Assembly: GCA_035552195.1 (NCBI GenBank)
Contig: DASZLU010000026.1
Location: 124,001-188,000 of the forward strand
DNA length: 64,000 nucleotides
Source of the DNA: CAIKMD01 sp035552195
GTDB taxonomy: Bacteria; Pseudomonadota; Alphaproteobacteria; ATCC43930; CGMCC-115725
Direction: 5' to 3'
The notes below the pieces were generated by a model. It did not search any database. It saw only the letters and a program-made list of their open reading frames with translations, and was not told the origin of the DNA. Positions 1 to 8,391 of the stretch are shown piece by piece. Each line of letters starts with the position of its first letter. The first letter of the stretch is position 1. A program made the translations under genes and the position numbers.

Positions 1-789
1 GCCGCGCGGCAGCCTGACCCGCTGAAATCAGTGATGACTCAGGCCATCGGTCAAGTTGCGTCGCTCAACGCCGGCGATATGCGCTCGCAATTGAACGCTC
101 TTTGGACCTCACAGGTCGTGCCGTTCTGCACGAGCGCGCTCGACAACCGCTATCCTGCCTTCAAGTCGGCGACGAACGAAATCACTCTCGACGACTTCGC
201 GCGCCTCTTCGGAAAAGGCGGTCTGATCGACACTTTCTTCACAACCAACCTTCGCCAATATGTCGATATCTCGAAAAATCCGTGGGTTTGGCAGCGGGTA
301 AACAACGTCGATCTTGGCATTCCTCCCGCCACGCTCGCGCAATTCCAGCGCGCGATCACGCTCCGCGACAACATGTTCGCGGGCGGCGGCGGCAAGCCCG
401 GCGTGAGCTTCGATATCGTGCCGGTCGATCTCGATGCGAAATCGACTCAAGTCGTGGTCGAGATCGATGGTCAGACCATCACCTACGATCACGGTCCGCC
501 GCGCGCTGTCCACATGGTATGGCCGGGCCCGAGCGGGGTCGGCCATGTCCGTATCGCTTTTCAGCCGCAGACGGCAGGGGCGTCCAGCGCTATTGAAAAG
601 GACGGCGTGTGGGCATGGTTCCGCGTGCTTCAGGGCGCAGGATTGAAGCAGTCGACGGGCGCCGATCGTTACCTCGCGACGTTCAAAGTCGACGATCGCG
701 TCGCAACTTTCGAAATTCGCGCCAACAGTGTGATCAATCCGTTTGCCTCGAGCCAGCTCGACCTCTTTCGGTGCCCGCCGCGACTGTGA
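1..789 (+). CDS. tssM: T6SS inner-membrane component TssM (IcmF), C-terminal part
   Basis: The frame is open at the left edge, so only the last 262 residues are present of a protein that usually exceeds 1,100. TssM joins TssL and TssJ in the trans-envelope complex of the type VI secretion system. The visible part is the periplasmic C-terminal IcmF region: a helical stretch, then a beta-rich domain with the segment VHMVWPGP, then the family-typical ending with GVWAWFRVLQGAG, ANSVINPF and FRCP. Its stop overlaps the GTG start of the next gene (GTGA), which points to translational coupling. The rest of the T6SS operon should lie to the left of the window. Confidence 0.9.
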   Translation, partial: AARQPDPLKSVMTQAIGQVASLNAGDMRSQLNALWTSQVVPFCTSALDNRYPAFKSATNEITLDDFARLFGKGGLIDTFFTTNLRQYVDISKNPWVWQRVNNVDLGIPPATLAQFQRAITLRDNMFAGGGGKPGVSFDIVPVDLDAKSTQVVVEIDGQTITYDHGPPRAVHMVWPGPSGVGHVRIAFQPQTAGASSAIEKDGVWAWFRVLQGAGLKQSTGADRYLATFKVDDRVATFEIRANSVINPFASSQLDLFRCPPRL

Positions 790-1625
790 GCGTCGTGAAC
801 TTGCCGCCTTGTGTCTATGGCAAGCTGCCGGCGCGGGGCGACTTCATCACGCGCCGCTTCGAGCGCAGTTTTCTCGATCCGTGGGACGCATGGCTGCAGC
901 AGGGCATGATCGCGAGCCAGGAAAGCTTGGCCGAGCTTTGGCGCGACATTTATCTGACAAGCCCGGTTTGGCGTTTTGCCCTCAGCGCCGGCGCCTGCGG
1001 CCCGGAAACGATGCTGGGCGTGCTCATACCGAGCGTCGACAAAGTCGGACGCTATTTCCCGCTGATCGTCGGATGTGCGCTGCCATCCGGCCTTGAACTC
1101 ACGAGCTTGATCGCTCAAGCCTCGCCCTGGTATCGGGCAATTGAAGCGCTCGCGCTCGCCGCGCTCGACCCCGGATTTTCGCTTGAGGCCTTCGAACAAC
1201 CGATCGAGCTCGACGTCGACGGCACGAATCTCGCGCTGCCGGCGGTCGAACGCTTAGAGTCCCCTGGTCTCTACCTGCCATTCGCGGCCAATGCGCACGC
1301 CGCCGCCTTGCGTCGCGCTCACCAGCCGCTCGCACAAGGGCTGAATTTGTGGTGGACGACGGGTTCGGAACGCGTCGCTCCGTGCTTGCTGATAAGCCCC
1401 GGAATGCCGCCCGCGTCTTCCTTTACGGCATTTCTCGACGGCGATTGGCGTGGTCGCGGGTGGGCGGTGCCAGAAGAAGAACCGCCGCAGGTGGAGACGG
1501 CGGGTGACGCCGAGCCGCGCGAAGAGATCGAACCAAACGATTCGACGGTTGCGGCGGCGGAAGCAGATCAACGCGCGAGCGATCAGGGGGACCAACCCGA
1601 AGCGCCACGACCGACCGACCATTAG
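786..1625 (+). CDS. tagF: T6SS-associated protein TagF (ImpM family)
   Basis: This 279-residue protein matches the TagF/ImpM family, a post-translational repressor of T6SS assembly that acts with the PpkA/PppA/Fha pathway where those are present. The N-terminal 220 residues carry the family signature: YGKLPARGDFITRRF near residue 10, a DPWDAWLQQG segment, then a VGRYFPLIVG core near residue 85. The last 50 or so residues are an acidic, low-complexity tail that is probably disordered. I chose the GTG at 786 because it overlaps the tssM stop and places the conserved domain at the N-terminus. Longer in-frame starts lie inside tssM. The tssM-tagF order is common in T6SS loci. Confidence 0.88.
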   Translation: MSVVNLPPCVYGKLPARGDFITRRFERSFLDPWDAWLQQGMIASQESLAELWRDIYLTSPVWRFALSAGACGPETMLGVLIPSVDKVGRYFPLIVGCALPSGLELTSLIAQASPWYRAIEALALAALDPGFSLEAFEQPIELDVDGTNLALPAVERLESPGLYLPFAANAHAAALRRAHQPLAQGLNLWWTTGSERVAPCLLISPGMPPASSFTAFLDGDWRGRGWAVPEEEPPQVETAGDAEPREEIEPNDSTVAAAEADQRASDQGDQPEAPRPTDH

Positions 1626-1765
1626 GCTCGCGCCGGTGACAGGGACATAGGGACGAGATCGAGATCATTCGCCGGCGTCTAGCAAAGCTGAATGTCGCGC
1701 AATTGAAAGCTGCGCGGCGACCGCAACTATTCTATCCTGTGAACGTACACCAGGGGAGGGGGTAA

Positions 1766-2386
1766 ATGTCTGAGCTCGCTAAGGCTTGGGGTAGCATCAC
1801 GAGCAATTGCAAAGAGCTGGGCACGCCACTGTTTAAGGCGAAAGGCGACGTCGGCAAATTTGCGCAAGATTACGACAAGGCCAATGATGCCAAGGACAAA
1901 CTGCAAGAGAAAAAGAAGGGTCTGGTAGACATTCTGGAAAAGGCCGGCGACAAGTGGGGCGACGTCGGTAAGAAGATCGACACGGCGATAGACGAGCTTA
2001 CGAAGATTAAAGAGGATGCGGTCAAAGACCTCGATAATAGTTCGTCTGCGGTGAACCCAGACTCCGAGCCGGAAGATGTCATCAAGCGTTTCACAACGCT
2101 GCTCTCCGTTCAGACGAATTACTATAAGGAGAGGAAGGGAATCTACGATCAAGTTGCGAAGCTCGACGATCAATATGTGGCTTTGATGAAGGCCGCGGTG
2201 GATGAGTACAAAAAGCAATGGGCCGCCCTCAAATCGAGCATCGACAAAATCGAACAGGACAAGCGGCGGCTCGAAAACTCGATCCGTTCAGCCGTCGCAG
2301 ATCAGACGGTCATCGCGATGAAGATGAACCGGAAGGACATCGCCGACCAGGCGCGGAGTATTACGGGGCAGTTTGACCCGGCGTGA
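1766..2386 (+). CDS. T6SS-linked coiled-coil protein of unknown function
   Basis: A 206-residue, Lys/Asp/Glu-rich protein with no signal peptide or membrane segment. Heptad-like charged helices span roughly residues 25-90 and 115-190 (for example KDKLQEKKKGLVDILEK and SSIDKIEQDKRRLENS), so an elongated helical bundle or coiled coil is likely. A strong ribosome binding site (GGGGAGGGGG) sits just upstream of the ATG. It follows tagF by 140 bp, and its base composition is visibly lower in GC than its neighbours. I do not recognise the family. By position it may be a T6SS accessory protein, an effector chaperone or a substrate, but that is inference from context only. Confidence 0.75.
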   Translation: MSELAKAWGSITSNCKELGTPLFKAKGDVGKFAQDYDKANDAKDKLQEKKKGLVDILEKAGDKWGDVGKKIDTAIDELTKIKEDAVKDLDNSSSAVNPDSEPEDVIKRFTTLLSVQTNYYKERKGIYDQVAKLDDQYVALMKAAVDEYKKQWAALKSSIDKIEQDKRRLENSIRSAVADQTVIAMKMNRKDIADQARSITGQFDPA

Positions 2387-2417
2387 GATCGCCGCGAGAA
2401 CAGCCATACCGCCGCTC

Positions 2418-3167
2418 ATGTCAAAACGCCTGCATATCGTCGTGCCTTATCGGGGACGCCCCGAGCAGCTGTCGGCGTTTTTGCGACACATCAATGTTTA
2501 CTTCGCGCGCGATAAAGCCGATCGAGGGATCGATTACTGCGTGTCGATCATCGAGCAGGAGGAGGGGCTGCCCTTCAATCGCGGTGCCCTCTTGGACATT
2601 GGGTTTCTCCTTCGCGAAAAGACGAGCGACTACACGTGTTTTCACGATGTCGATTATTTGCCGGTTTGGGCCGATTATTCCTGGGCCGAATTGCCGATGG
2701 CGCTCGTATGGTACGGGGCCGAGCGAAGGCCCGTCGCACCCGGCCGCAGTGAAATCCACATACAGCACAATCTCGAACACTTCGTCGGCGGTGCGCTGCT
2801 CGTTCCGAACGGGCTCTTCCGTCGCATCAATGGCTACGCGACCGCTTATTGGGGCTGGGGGTACGAGGACATCGATCTTACGCACCGCCTCGCTGCCGCC
2901 AATCTGCGTTGGTCGCGACGTAAAGGCACGTTCACGCCTTTGGATCACGATTCCCATGGCTTCGACATTCAAGGCTCGCCGACATCCGCGGCAGTTGCGA
3001 ATCTCGAGCTTTATCAAAAGCGCTGGTCGCCGGGCGCCGCCGTGACCGAGGACGGTCTATCGACGCTGAATTACCGGGTCCTCGCGCGTGAGCCGATCCA
3101 GCCGATGCAGACACCCGAGCGCGAAGCACCCTACGAGCGGATTGTCGTTGCGCTGACACGCGACTAG
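2418..3167 (+). CDS. GT7-like (beta-1,4-galactosyltransferase-type) glycosyltransferase
   Basis: About 249 residues from the ATG at 2418; an upstream in-frame start at 2373 would overlap the preceding gene by 14 bp. The protein carries the signature blocks of CAZy family GT7: HIVVPYRGR at the N-terminus, FNRGALLDIGF near residue 58, a metal-binding DVDYLP near residue 82, FVGGALLVPNGLFRRINGY, and YWGWGYEDIDL near residue 143. In animal enzymes these blocks bind the UDP-sugar donor, Mn2+ and the acceptor. It has no transmembrane segment, so a cytoplasmic bacterial enzyme is expected. Its placement directly after T6SS genes is unusual. It might glycosylate a surface polymer or a protein; the acceptor cannot be told. 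Confidence 0.8.
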   Translation: MSKRLHIVVPYRGRPEQLSAFLRHINVYFARDKADRGIDYCVSIIEQEEGLPFNRGALLDIGFLLREKTSDYTCFHDVDYLPVWADYSWAELPMALVWYGAERRPVAPGRSEIHIQHNLEHFVGGALLVPNGLFRRINGYATAYWGWGYEDIDLTHRLAAANLRWSRRKGTFTPLDHDSHGFDIQGSPTSAAVANLELYQKRWSPGAAVTEDGLSTLNYRVLAREPIQPMQTPEREAPYERIVVALTRD

Positions 3168-3219
3168 CTCGGTCGGGCTCTGCTCGAGGCAATTGGCCCG
3201 GCAATGCGGGGGCGGCTTG

Positions 3220-4896
3220 TCATTTTGATCTCAATCCACCGCTGCCCTGCGCTCGTTTCGCTCGAGCCAGCGCATCGGTCGTTGCCCGCCTTGCGGCATT
3301 CAACCTATTGATCGCTTCGGCGTTCACCTCTTGTGCCCGCAGCATCTGGTCGTGAAGCGCTTCGTCGGTGATGGGATCCCATTTCGATGGATCTCCTTCG
3401 ACGCCGCGAGCAGGGTTGGGCTTATTCGCGCGGTAGCGGGTGTATTCCTGTGTCGCATCGAACGATGCTTTTTCTGCCGCGTGCTGAGCTCTACCCGCGT
3501 CGATCTCGTTCTGGCGTGCCTGTTCGAGTGATTCTGCGGGGTTTCCTTGCGGCGCGTCGGGATCGGGTCCCGGCCTTGCCGGATCGACCTGCGTTTTCGG
3601 ATCGACGTCGGTCTGTCCGCCTTGGGCGGGCATTTCAGGCTGTGTCTTGCCGAAGGGATCGATCTGCGTCTTCGCGAACGGATCAACAGCTTTGGGGGCA
3701 GGCGGACCGTCCCCCAGAACCGGCGGTTCTTCGGGGACCGGCGTGGTTCCGCCTGGAGCTTCGTCGCCGAGGAACATCGGCGCGATATTGGTGAGCGTGC
3801 GCGTCGCCGCTTCCAGGGGTTTTTCACTCCACGCCTTTGTTCCACCGCCCAGGCCGGCGAGGAAGTCGACGTCGGTGTTCGTCCGTTTGCTCGGATCGTT
3901 CGGATCCTGCTGGGTATCGTTCAGCAGGTTCTCGCCGAGATCGCTCAGGCTGCTGCCGTACTTGCCGTCCTTCTTTCCCTCCGCCAGATCGACAAGTCCG
4001 TGCGCGCCTTTCACCACCGTGTTGAGCCCGGGGGCAATCGGGACATGCTCCGCGACGCCGAGCGCTCCCTCGGCCAACGAGCCAGCGGCGTCGATCGGAT
4101 GAACAAAGGCATTTCCGGCTGCGGTCGCGAGGTCGCCAACTCCCTTTACGACGCCGCCAAGAGCGTCGGTCGTCGCGTCGCCGATCGTCGCCGAGGCCTT
4201 CAACAGCGAACCGACGATCGGCACATTGCTGTACTGGGCAGCGGCCTGGTCATTTCCCTTCTTCGCCTCCGCTTCAAGCCAATCGACCCCTTTACCAAGG
4301 TCTTCATTGGCTTTGGTGAAGTTCGGTGCCACCGCGTCGTACGCACCGGTAACCGTATTGTAAGCGCTTTTCGCGCCATCCAATACCGTCGCCTCGGCGT
4401 TCACGACGAACTTTCCTGCGGTGTTGGCCGTGGCTTCCGCTTTGTCGACCACTGAGGCTGCGCCTTGCTTCAGGAAAGCGGCGACTGACGGGGCGATGAT
4501 CATGCCTTGGTCCGTGTCGATCACGTGACCATGGGTCGCGCAAAGAAGATAATTTTTGGCACCGGGCACATAACCATGCTGAGGCTTGCAATCCGCCTCG
4601 ACGGGCCGCGGCACCGCCTGCCCCGACTGATCGCCAAGGGCTTTCATTTTGGCGGCATCGACGTTTTGCGTGACGGCACCGACCACCGTCCTGCCCGCAT
4701 TCTCGACCGACTGCACGGTTTGGGTAACCGCGCTCTCCGCATCTTTGTAGAGTTGGGTCGCGCCCTGAACGACGGTGTTGATACCATTGTCGACCGTGGT
4801 CTCGACGTTGCTAACGACGCTTTGGACCTTGTTGCGGATACCGTCGACATCGATACCGAGTGCGCCAAGCCAACTGTCTTGAGCTTGTTCGGCCAT
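3220..4896 (-). CDS. Large Ala-rich helical protein, candidate T6SS substrate
   Basis: The ATG at 4896 is preceded by GGGAGG, giving 558 residues; the frame stays open further upstream but without a good ribosome binding site. Three parts are visible. Residues 1-95 form amphipathic helices with repeated VxxAV/TVV patterns. Residues 100-145 form a compact Cys/His block containing CKPQHG and LCATHGHVID. Residues 145-340 form more Ala-rich helices with glycine-rich stretches that could insert in membranes. Then comes a Pro/Asp-rich linker with imperfect DPFxKTQ repeats (about 395-465) and a charged helical C-terminus. There is no signal peptide. Its position converging on T6SS genes and its modular shape suggest an effector or polymorphic-toxin-like protein, but no toxin domain is recognised. 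Confidence 0.7.
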   Translation of the reverse strand: MAEQAQDSWLGALGIDVDGIRNKVQSVVSNVETTVDNGINTVVQGATQLYKDAESAVTQTVQSVENAGRTVVGAVTQNVDAAKMKALGDQSGQAVPRPVEADCKPQHGYVPGAKNYLLCATHGHVIDTDQGMIIAPSVAAFLKQGAASVVDKAEATANTAGKFVVNAEATVLDGAKSAYNTVTGAYDAVAPNFTKANEDLGKGVDWLEAEAKKGNDQAAAQYSNVPIVGSLLKASATIGDATTDALGGVVKGVGDLATAAGNAFVHPIDAAGSLAEGALGVAEHVPIAPGLNTVVKGAHGLVDLAEGKKDGKYGSSLSDLGENLLNDTQQDPNDPSKRTNTDVDFLAGLGGGTKAWSEKPLEAATRTLTNIAPMFLGDEAPGGTTPVPEEPPVLGDGPPAPKAVDPFAKTQIDPFGKTQPEMPAQGGQTDVDPKTQVDPARPGPDPDAPQGNPAESLEQARQNEIDAGRAQHAAEKASFDATQEYTRYRANKPNPARGVEGDPSKWDPITDEALHDQMLRAQEVNAEAINRLNAARRATTDALARAKRAQGSGGLRSK

Positions 4897-5394
4897 TGAA
4901 TACCTCCCGCCAGCGATCGCAGTGATGATTATTTCACCGCTCCCGAGGAGCGATTTCTTACTTGTGATAGTCCCGACAATTCGGGGGCGTGGGTTGTCTT
5001 TGCAGGTTACATGCAAGTCTAACCGAAAGCACATCGCTCGATAAAGCTCGAATGTCCGAGAGGTGTGAAAAGCAACCGAATCGCTCGGCTTTCGTCCCTT
5101 CTTTTCTACGGTTGCGGACATTTATCACGCACGAATAGTCGAATTGTCTTCGCCTTGATTTTGACGCATTTCCTGACATGGGCGCCACACCGGAAATGTT
5201 CGAATACCCAAAAAACAGTGGGGCAGGTCCTCGATACTCGAAAGCAGGCGCGGCAGGCCCTCGCCGCCTTTGGCAGGAATTGCCGCGTAAGTAGACTGAT
5301 AAAGAAATCGTATGAAACTATCGCCAAAAAAGGAATTGCCGAATAAATCGGCTGGGGGCGAATATGGGTGAGCCCGCCGAACGCAGGAGTTCCC
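4897..5394. other. Intergenic region, about 500 bp, no supported gene
   Basis: This stretch separates the leftward 558-residue gene from the rightward VOC gene and must hold both promoters. It is less GC-rich than the coding DNA around it. Open frames exist on both strands (for example 5065-5346), but their translations are rich in Cys, Arg and Ser, lack a ribosome binding site and look random. No clear terminator or long inverted repeat was seen. Confidence 0.5.
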
Positions 5395-5841
5395 ATGCCC
5401 CAGCAAGCCAAGTTGCGTCACTTCGCGATCACCACGGCTGATCCGGAAAAGACTGCGCAATTCTACGAGCAGGCCTTCGGGATGCGGCGGGTCGGGCGTA
5501 CGGATTCGCCGATCGCGCGGGGTCTCTATCTTTCGGATGGCGTGATCAATCTCGCGATCCTCAAATACAAAGACGTCGCGGCGTCGGGAGGACCGGAGCG
5601 GGGCCTCGACTGGTACGGCATTCACCACGTCGGCTTCTGGGTCGACGAAGTGAAGAGCGCAGGCGAGCAGATATCGGATGCCGGCGGCAGCTACATGATC
5701 GGCGAGGTGTCGAACTCGCCCAACACCTTCTACGAAGTGAAATATCGCGGACCGGATGGGGTCATCATCGACATTACGGAGCACGGCTGGGTCGGTGCCG
5801 TGAAGAATGTCGATGAAGAGGAACCGGCTCCGGCAAAATAG
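5395..5841 (+). CDS. VOC family (glyoxalase/dioxygenase fold) protein
   Basis: A 148-residue single-module vicinal-oxygen-chelate protein. It begins KLRHFAITTADPEKTAQFYEQAFGM, typical of the first beta-alpha-beta-beta-beta unit. A second unit contains HHVGFWVDEV and EVKYRGPDGVIIDITEHG. The metal ligand positions are filled plausibly by His9, a His in the GIHHVGF segment and a Glu near the C-terminus. I chose the ATG at 5395 because CAGGAG lies eight bases upstream; a GTG at 5368 is less likely. It is the first of three co-directional metabolic genes (VOC, ThDP enzyme, dehydrogenase). VOC domains serve as isomerases, dioxygenases or lyases, so the substrate is unknown. Confidence 0.88.
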   Translation: MPQQAKLRHFAITTADPEKTAQFYEQAFGMRRVGRTDSPIARGLYLSDGVINLAILKYKDVAASGGPERGLDWYGIHHVGFWVDEVKSAGEQISDAGGSYMIGEVSNSPNTFYEVKYRGPDGVIIDITEHGWVGAVKNVDEEEPAPAK

Positions 5842-5869
5842 GTCGGAGCATCGCCGGCCGAACTGTTCC

Positions 5870-7460
5870 ATGAACAATTCAGACCTGATCGTCGCGACGC
5901 TGCGCAAGGCCGGTATTCGCCATGGCTTCGGCATCCCGAGCGGCAATGTCCTGTCATTGATCGATGCGATGCGATGCGGCGGTATCGAGTTCATCCTGAC
6001 CGCGCACGAAGGCTCGGCCGGTTTCGCGGCCGAGGTTACCGGGCGGATGACCGGTGTTCCCGGTCTCTGCATCGCGACGCTTGGGCCCGGCGCGACCAAT
6101 CTTGCGACGGGCGTTGGCTCCGCGTTCCTCGATCGCTCGCCGATGATCGCGATTACTTGCAACCTGAACAGCGACCAGCTTGGGCGCCGGTTGCAGATGC
6201 ATATCGATCACCACGCGCTGTTCCGGCCGATCACGAAGGCAAGCCTTCCGCTACGACCCGGCAATATCGCCGCGACCTTGGCCGAAGCGTTGCGTATCGC
6301 TCTCTCCGAGCCGCAAGGCCCGGTGCATCTCGATCTGCCTGAGGATGTCGCGCTCGCAGAGATGCAAGAGGCGATACCGGACATTCCCGCTGGCGCGCGG
6401 CTCGCACCGCCGGACGCGGCGGCGCTCGATGCGGCGTATCGCCGGATCGCCGAGGCACGGCGGCCGATAGCCATTATCGGCGCGGATGCGCGGCGGATGC
6501 GCGATCCCGGGTTGCTGCGCCGATTCGTTGAGCGGCACGACATCCCGTTTGCTGTCACGACGATGGCGAAAGGTTTGATCGACGAAGACCATGCGCTGTC
6601 GCTTGGCTGCATCGAACGCGCTTGCCGCCAAATGCAGCGCCAATTTCTGCGCCGGGCCGATCTCATCATCGGCCTAGGCTACGATACGGTCGAAGTCGAA
6701 TACGAGGCCTGGATCGGCGATGTTCCGTTGCTCCATGTCGGGCTCGATCCGGCCGATACCAACGGCAAGGTCGCGATCGCGCATCAGGCGATCGGAGATA
6801 TCGATGCCGCCCTCGCGGATCTCGCGGCGCGCCCATCGCTGAAGCCGGCCTGGCACGGCGAGGAACTCGCCGACCGTCGCGCGCGCTTCAACGTTGCTTT
6901 GCGGCCGGCGGTGAATGCTTTCGCGCCGCACCAGGCGATCGATGCCGTGCGCGCGGCGTTGCCGGCGGACGGCATCCTCTCCTTCGATGTCGGCGCGCAT
7001 ACGCATCAGATCGCATCGCAATGGACGGCGCATGGGCCGCGCAGTTTCCTCATCACCAATGGCTGGTCGTCGATGGGCTTTGGCTTGCCTGCCGCCATCG
7101 CGGTGAAGCTCGCCGCGCCGGATCGGCCGAGTGTCTGCATCCTCGGCGATGGCTGCTTCCAGATGACTTGCGGCGAGTTGGCGGTCGCCAAGCGCATCGG
7201 TGGTCGTGGTGCTCGACGACGGCTGGCTGTCGCTGATCCAGGTCAAGCAAACGCGGCGCAATCTCACGGTCTACGGCACCGACCTCGTCAGCGCCGAAGA
7301 CGAAGCGCTGCCGGCGTATTATTTTGGCGTCCCCGTTGTCGCCGTGCGTGACGCGCCATCCTTGCGCGCGGCGGTGAAGGAGGCGCTCGGTGCCGATCAT
7401 CCCGTGGTCATCGAAGCGCGGGTCGATGGTTCCCACTATATGACCACCGTTTGCGATTGA
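5870..7460 (+). pseudogene. Thiamine-diphosphate enzyme (acetolactate-synthase-like), frameshifted
   Basis: The frame from 5870 encodes a ThDP enzyme of the AHAS/POX family: an N-terminal Pyr domain with the catalytic-glutamate motif HEGSAGFAAE and GPGATNLATG, a central domain, and the start of the PP domain with GDGCFQMTCGEL. Right after the motif the frame breaks near 7195-7202. The rest (VVVLDDGWLSLIQVKQ through HYMTTVCD) continues in another frame to 7460. Family spacing between GDG and the NNG-like DDG suggests about eight bases are missing. The intact product would be about 530 residues. Either the enzyme is inactive or the sequence contains an indel error. It lies 28 bp after the VOC gene and 13 bp before the dehydrogenase gene. 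Confidence 0.85.
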
Positions 7461-7473
7461 GAGTGTGCGCGGC

Positions 7474-8280
7474 ATGACGTTGAGAATCGCGATCGCAGGT
7501 CTCGGCACTATCGGACTGCCGGTCGCGCGCGCAATCGATCGCGGCATTCCCGGTCTTGCTTTGGTGGCTGTGGTGTCGCGGCGCCGTGACGTGGCCGAGC
7601 AACGTCTCGCCGCTGCCGGCATCAAGGTTCCCGTGACCTCGATGGCCGATATGGTCGACATGGCCGATGTCGTCGTCGAATGCGCCCCGGCGAAGGAATT
7701 CCGCTCGATCGCCGAGCCTGTGCTGACGGCAGGCCGTACGTTGGTGACCGTCAGCGGTGCCGCTTTGCTCGAAGCGTTCGACGTGGTCGAGTTGGCGCAG
7801 CGCCATCATGGCCGCATCACGCTGGTGACGGGCGCATTGCTCGGGCTCGACGCGGTCCGCGCTGCGGTCGAGGGCGATGTCAGTTACGTGCGGATGATCA
7901 GCCGCAAGCCGCCGTTGTCGTTGCGCGGCGCGCCTTACCTCGAAGCCAATCGCATCGATGTCGGCGCGATCGTTGCCGCGACGCGCGTCTTCAAAGGCTC
8001 GGCCCGCGAAGGCGCGCGCGGCTTCCCGGCGAATTTCAATGTCGCGGCGGCGCTCTCGCTCGCCGGCATCGGGCCGGACAAGACCGAGCTCGAGATCTGG
8101 GCCGATCCGGCGGTGACGCGCAACACGCACACGATCGAGGTCGAAGCCGACAGCGCGCGGTTCACCATGACGATCGAGAACGTGCCGAGCGCCGAGAATC
8201 CGGCAACCGGCCGGATCACGCCGCTGTCGATCATCGCCACGTTGCGCGGCCTCAGCACGCCGCTGCGCGTCGGAACCTGA
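7474..8280 (+). CDS. Aspartate-dehydrogenase-like NAD(P)-dependent enzyme (NadX/DUF108 family)
   Basis: The 268-residue product starts with a Rossmann fold (IAIAGLGTIGLPVARAI). It then carries the conserved DUF108/aspartate dehydrogenase C-terminal region: TGALLGLDAVRAA, a KPP segment, GFPANFNVAAALSLAGIG and ENPATGRITPLSIIATLR. Members oxidise L-aspartate to iminoaspartate for NAD synthesis, or act on related amino acids. The ATG at 7474 is preferred to the GTG at 7465. It closely follows the ThDP gene and probably shares its transcript, so a catabolic rather than NAD-biosynthetic role is equally possible; no nadA or nadC is nearby. Confidence 0.85.
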   Translation: MTLRIAIAGLGTIGLPVARAIDRGIPGLALVAVVSRRRDVAEQRLAAAGIKVPVTSMADMVDMADVVVECAPAKEFRSIAEPVLTAGRTLVTVSGAALLEAFDVVELAQRHHGRITLVTGALLGLDAVRAAVEGDVSYVRMISRKPPLSLRGAPYLEANRIDVGAIVAATRVFKGSAREGARGFPANFNVAAALSLAGIGPDKTELEIWADPAVTRNTHTIEVEADSARFTMTIENVPSAENPATGRITPLSIIATLRGLSTPLRVGT

Positions 8281-8391
8281 TTTAGCCGCGAGGCGGCGCG
8301 AGGCGCCGCGCCTGCAAGCGTCGCACGAATTCCGATTGATTTCACCGGCGGGGGCGGTATCGCGCCGTGATCGCCGTCCGACGCCCGTGCG

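Noticed and set aside
5065..5346. 93-residue plus-strand open frame upstream of the VOC gene
   Set aside because: No ribosome binding site, Cys/Arg-rich noise-like start, and no recognised domain.
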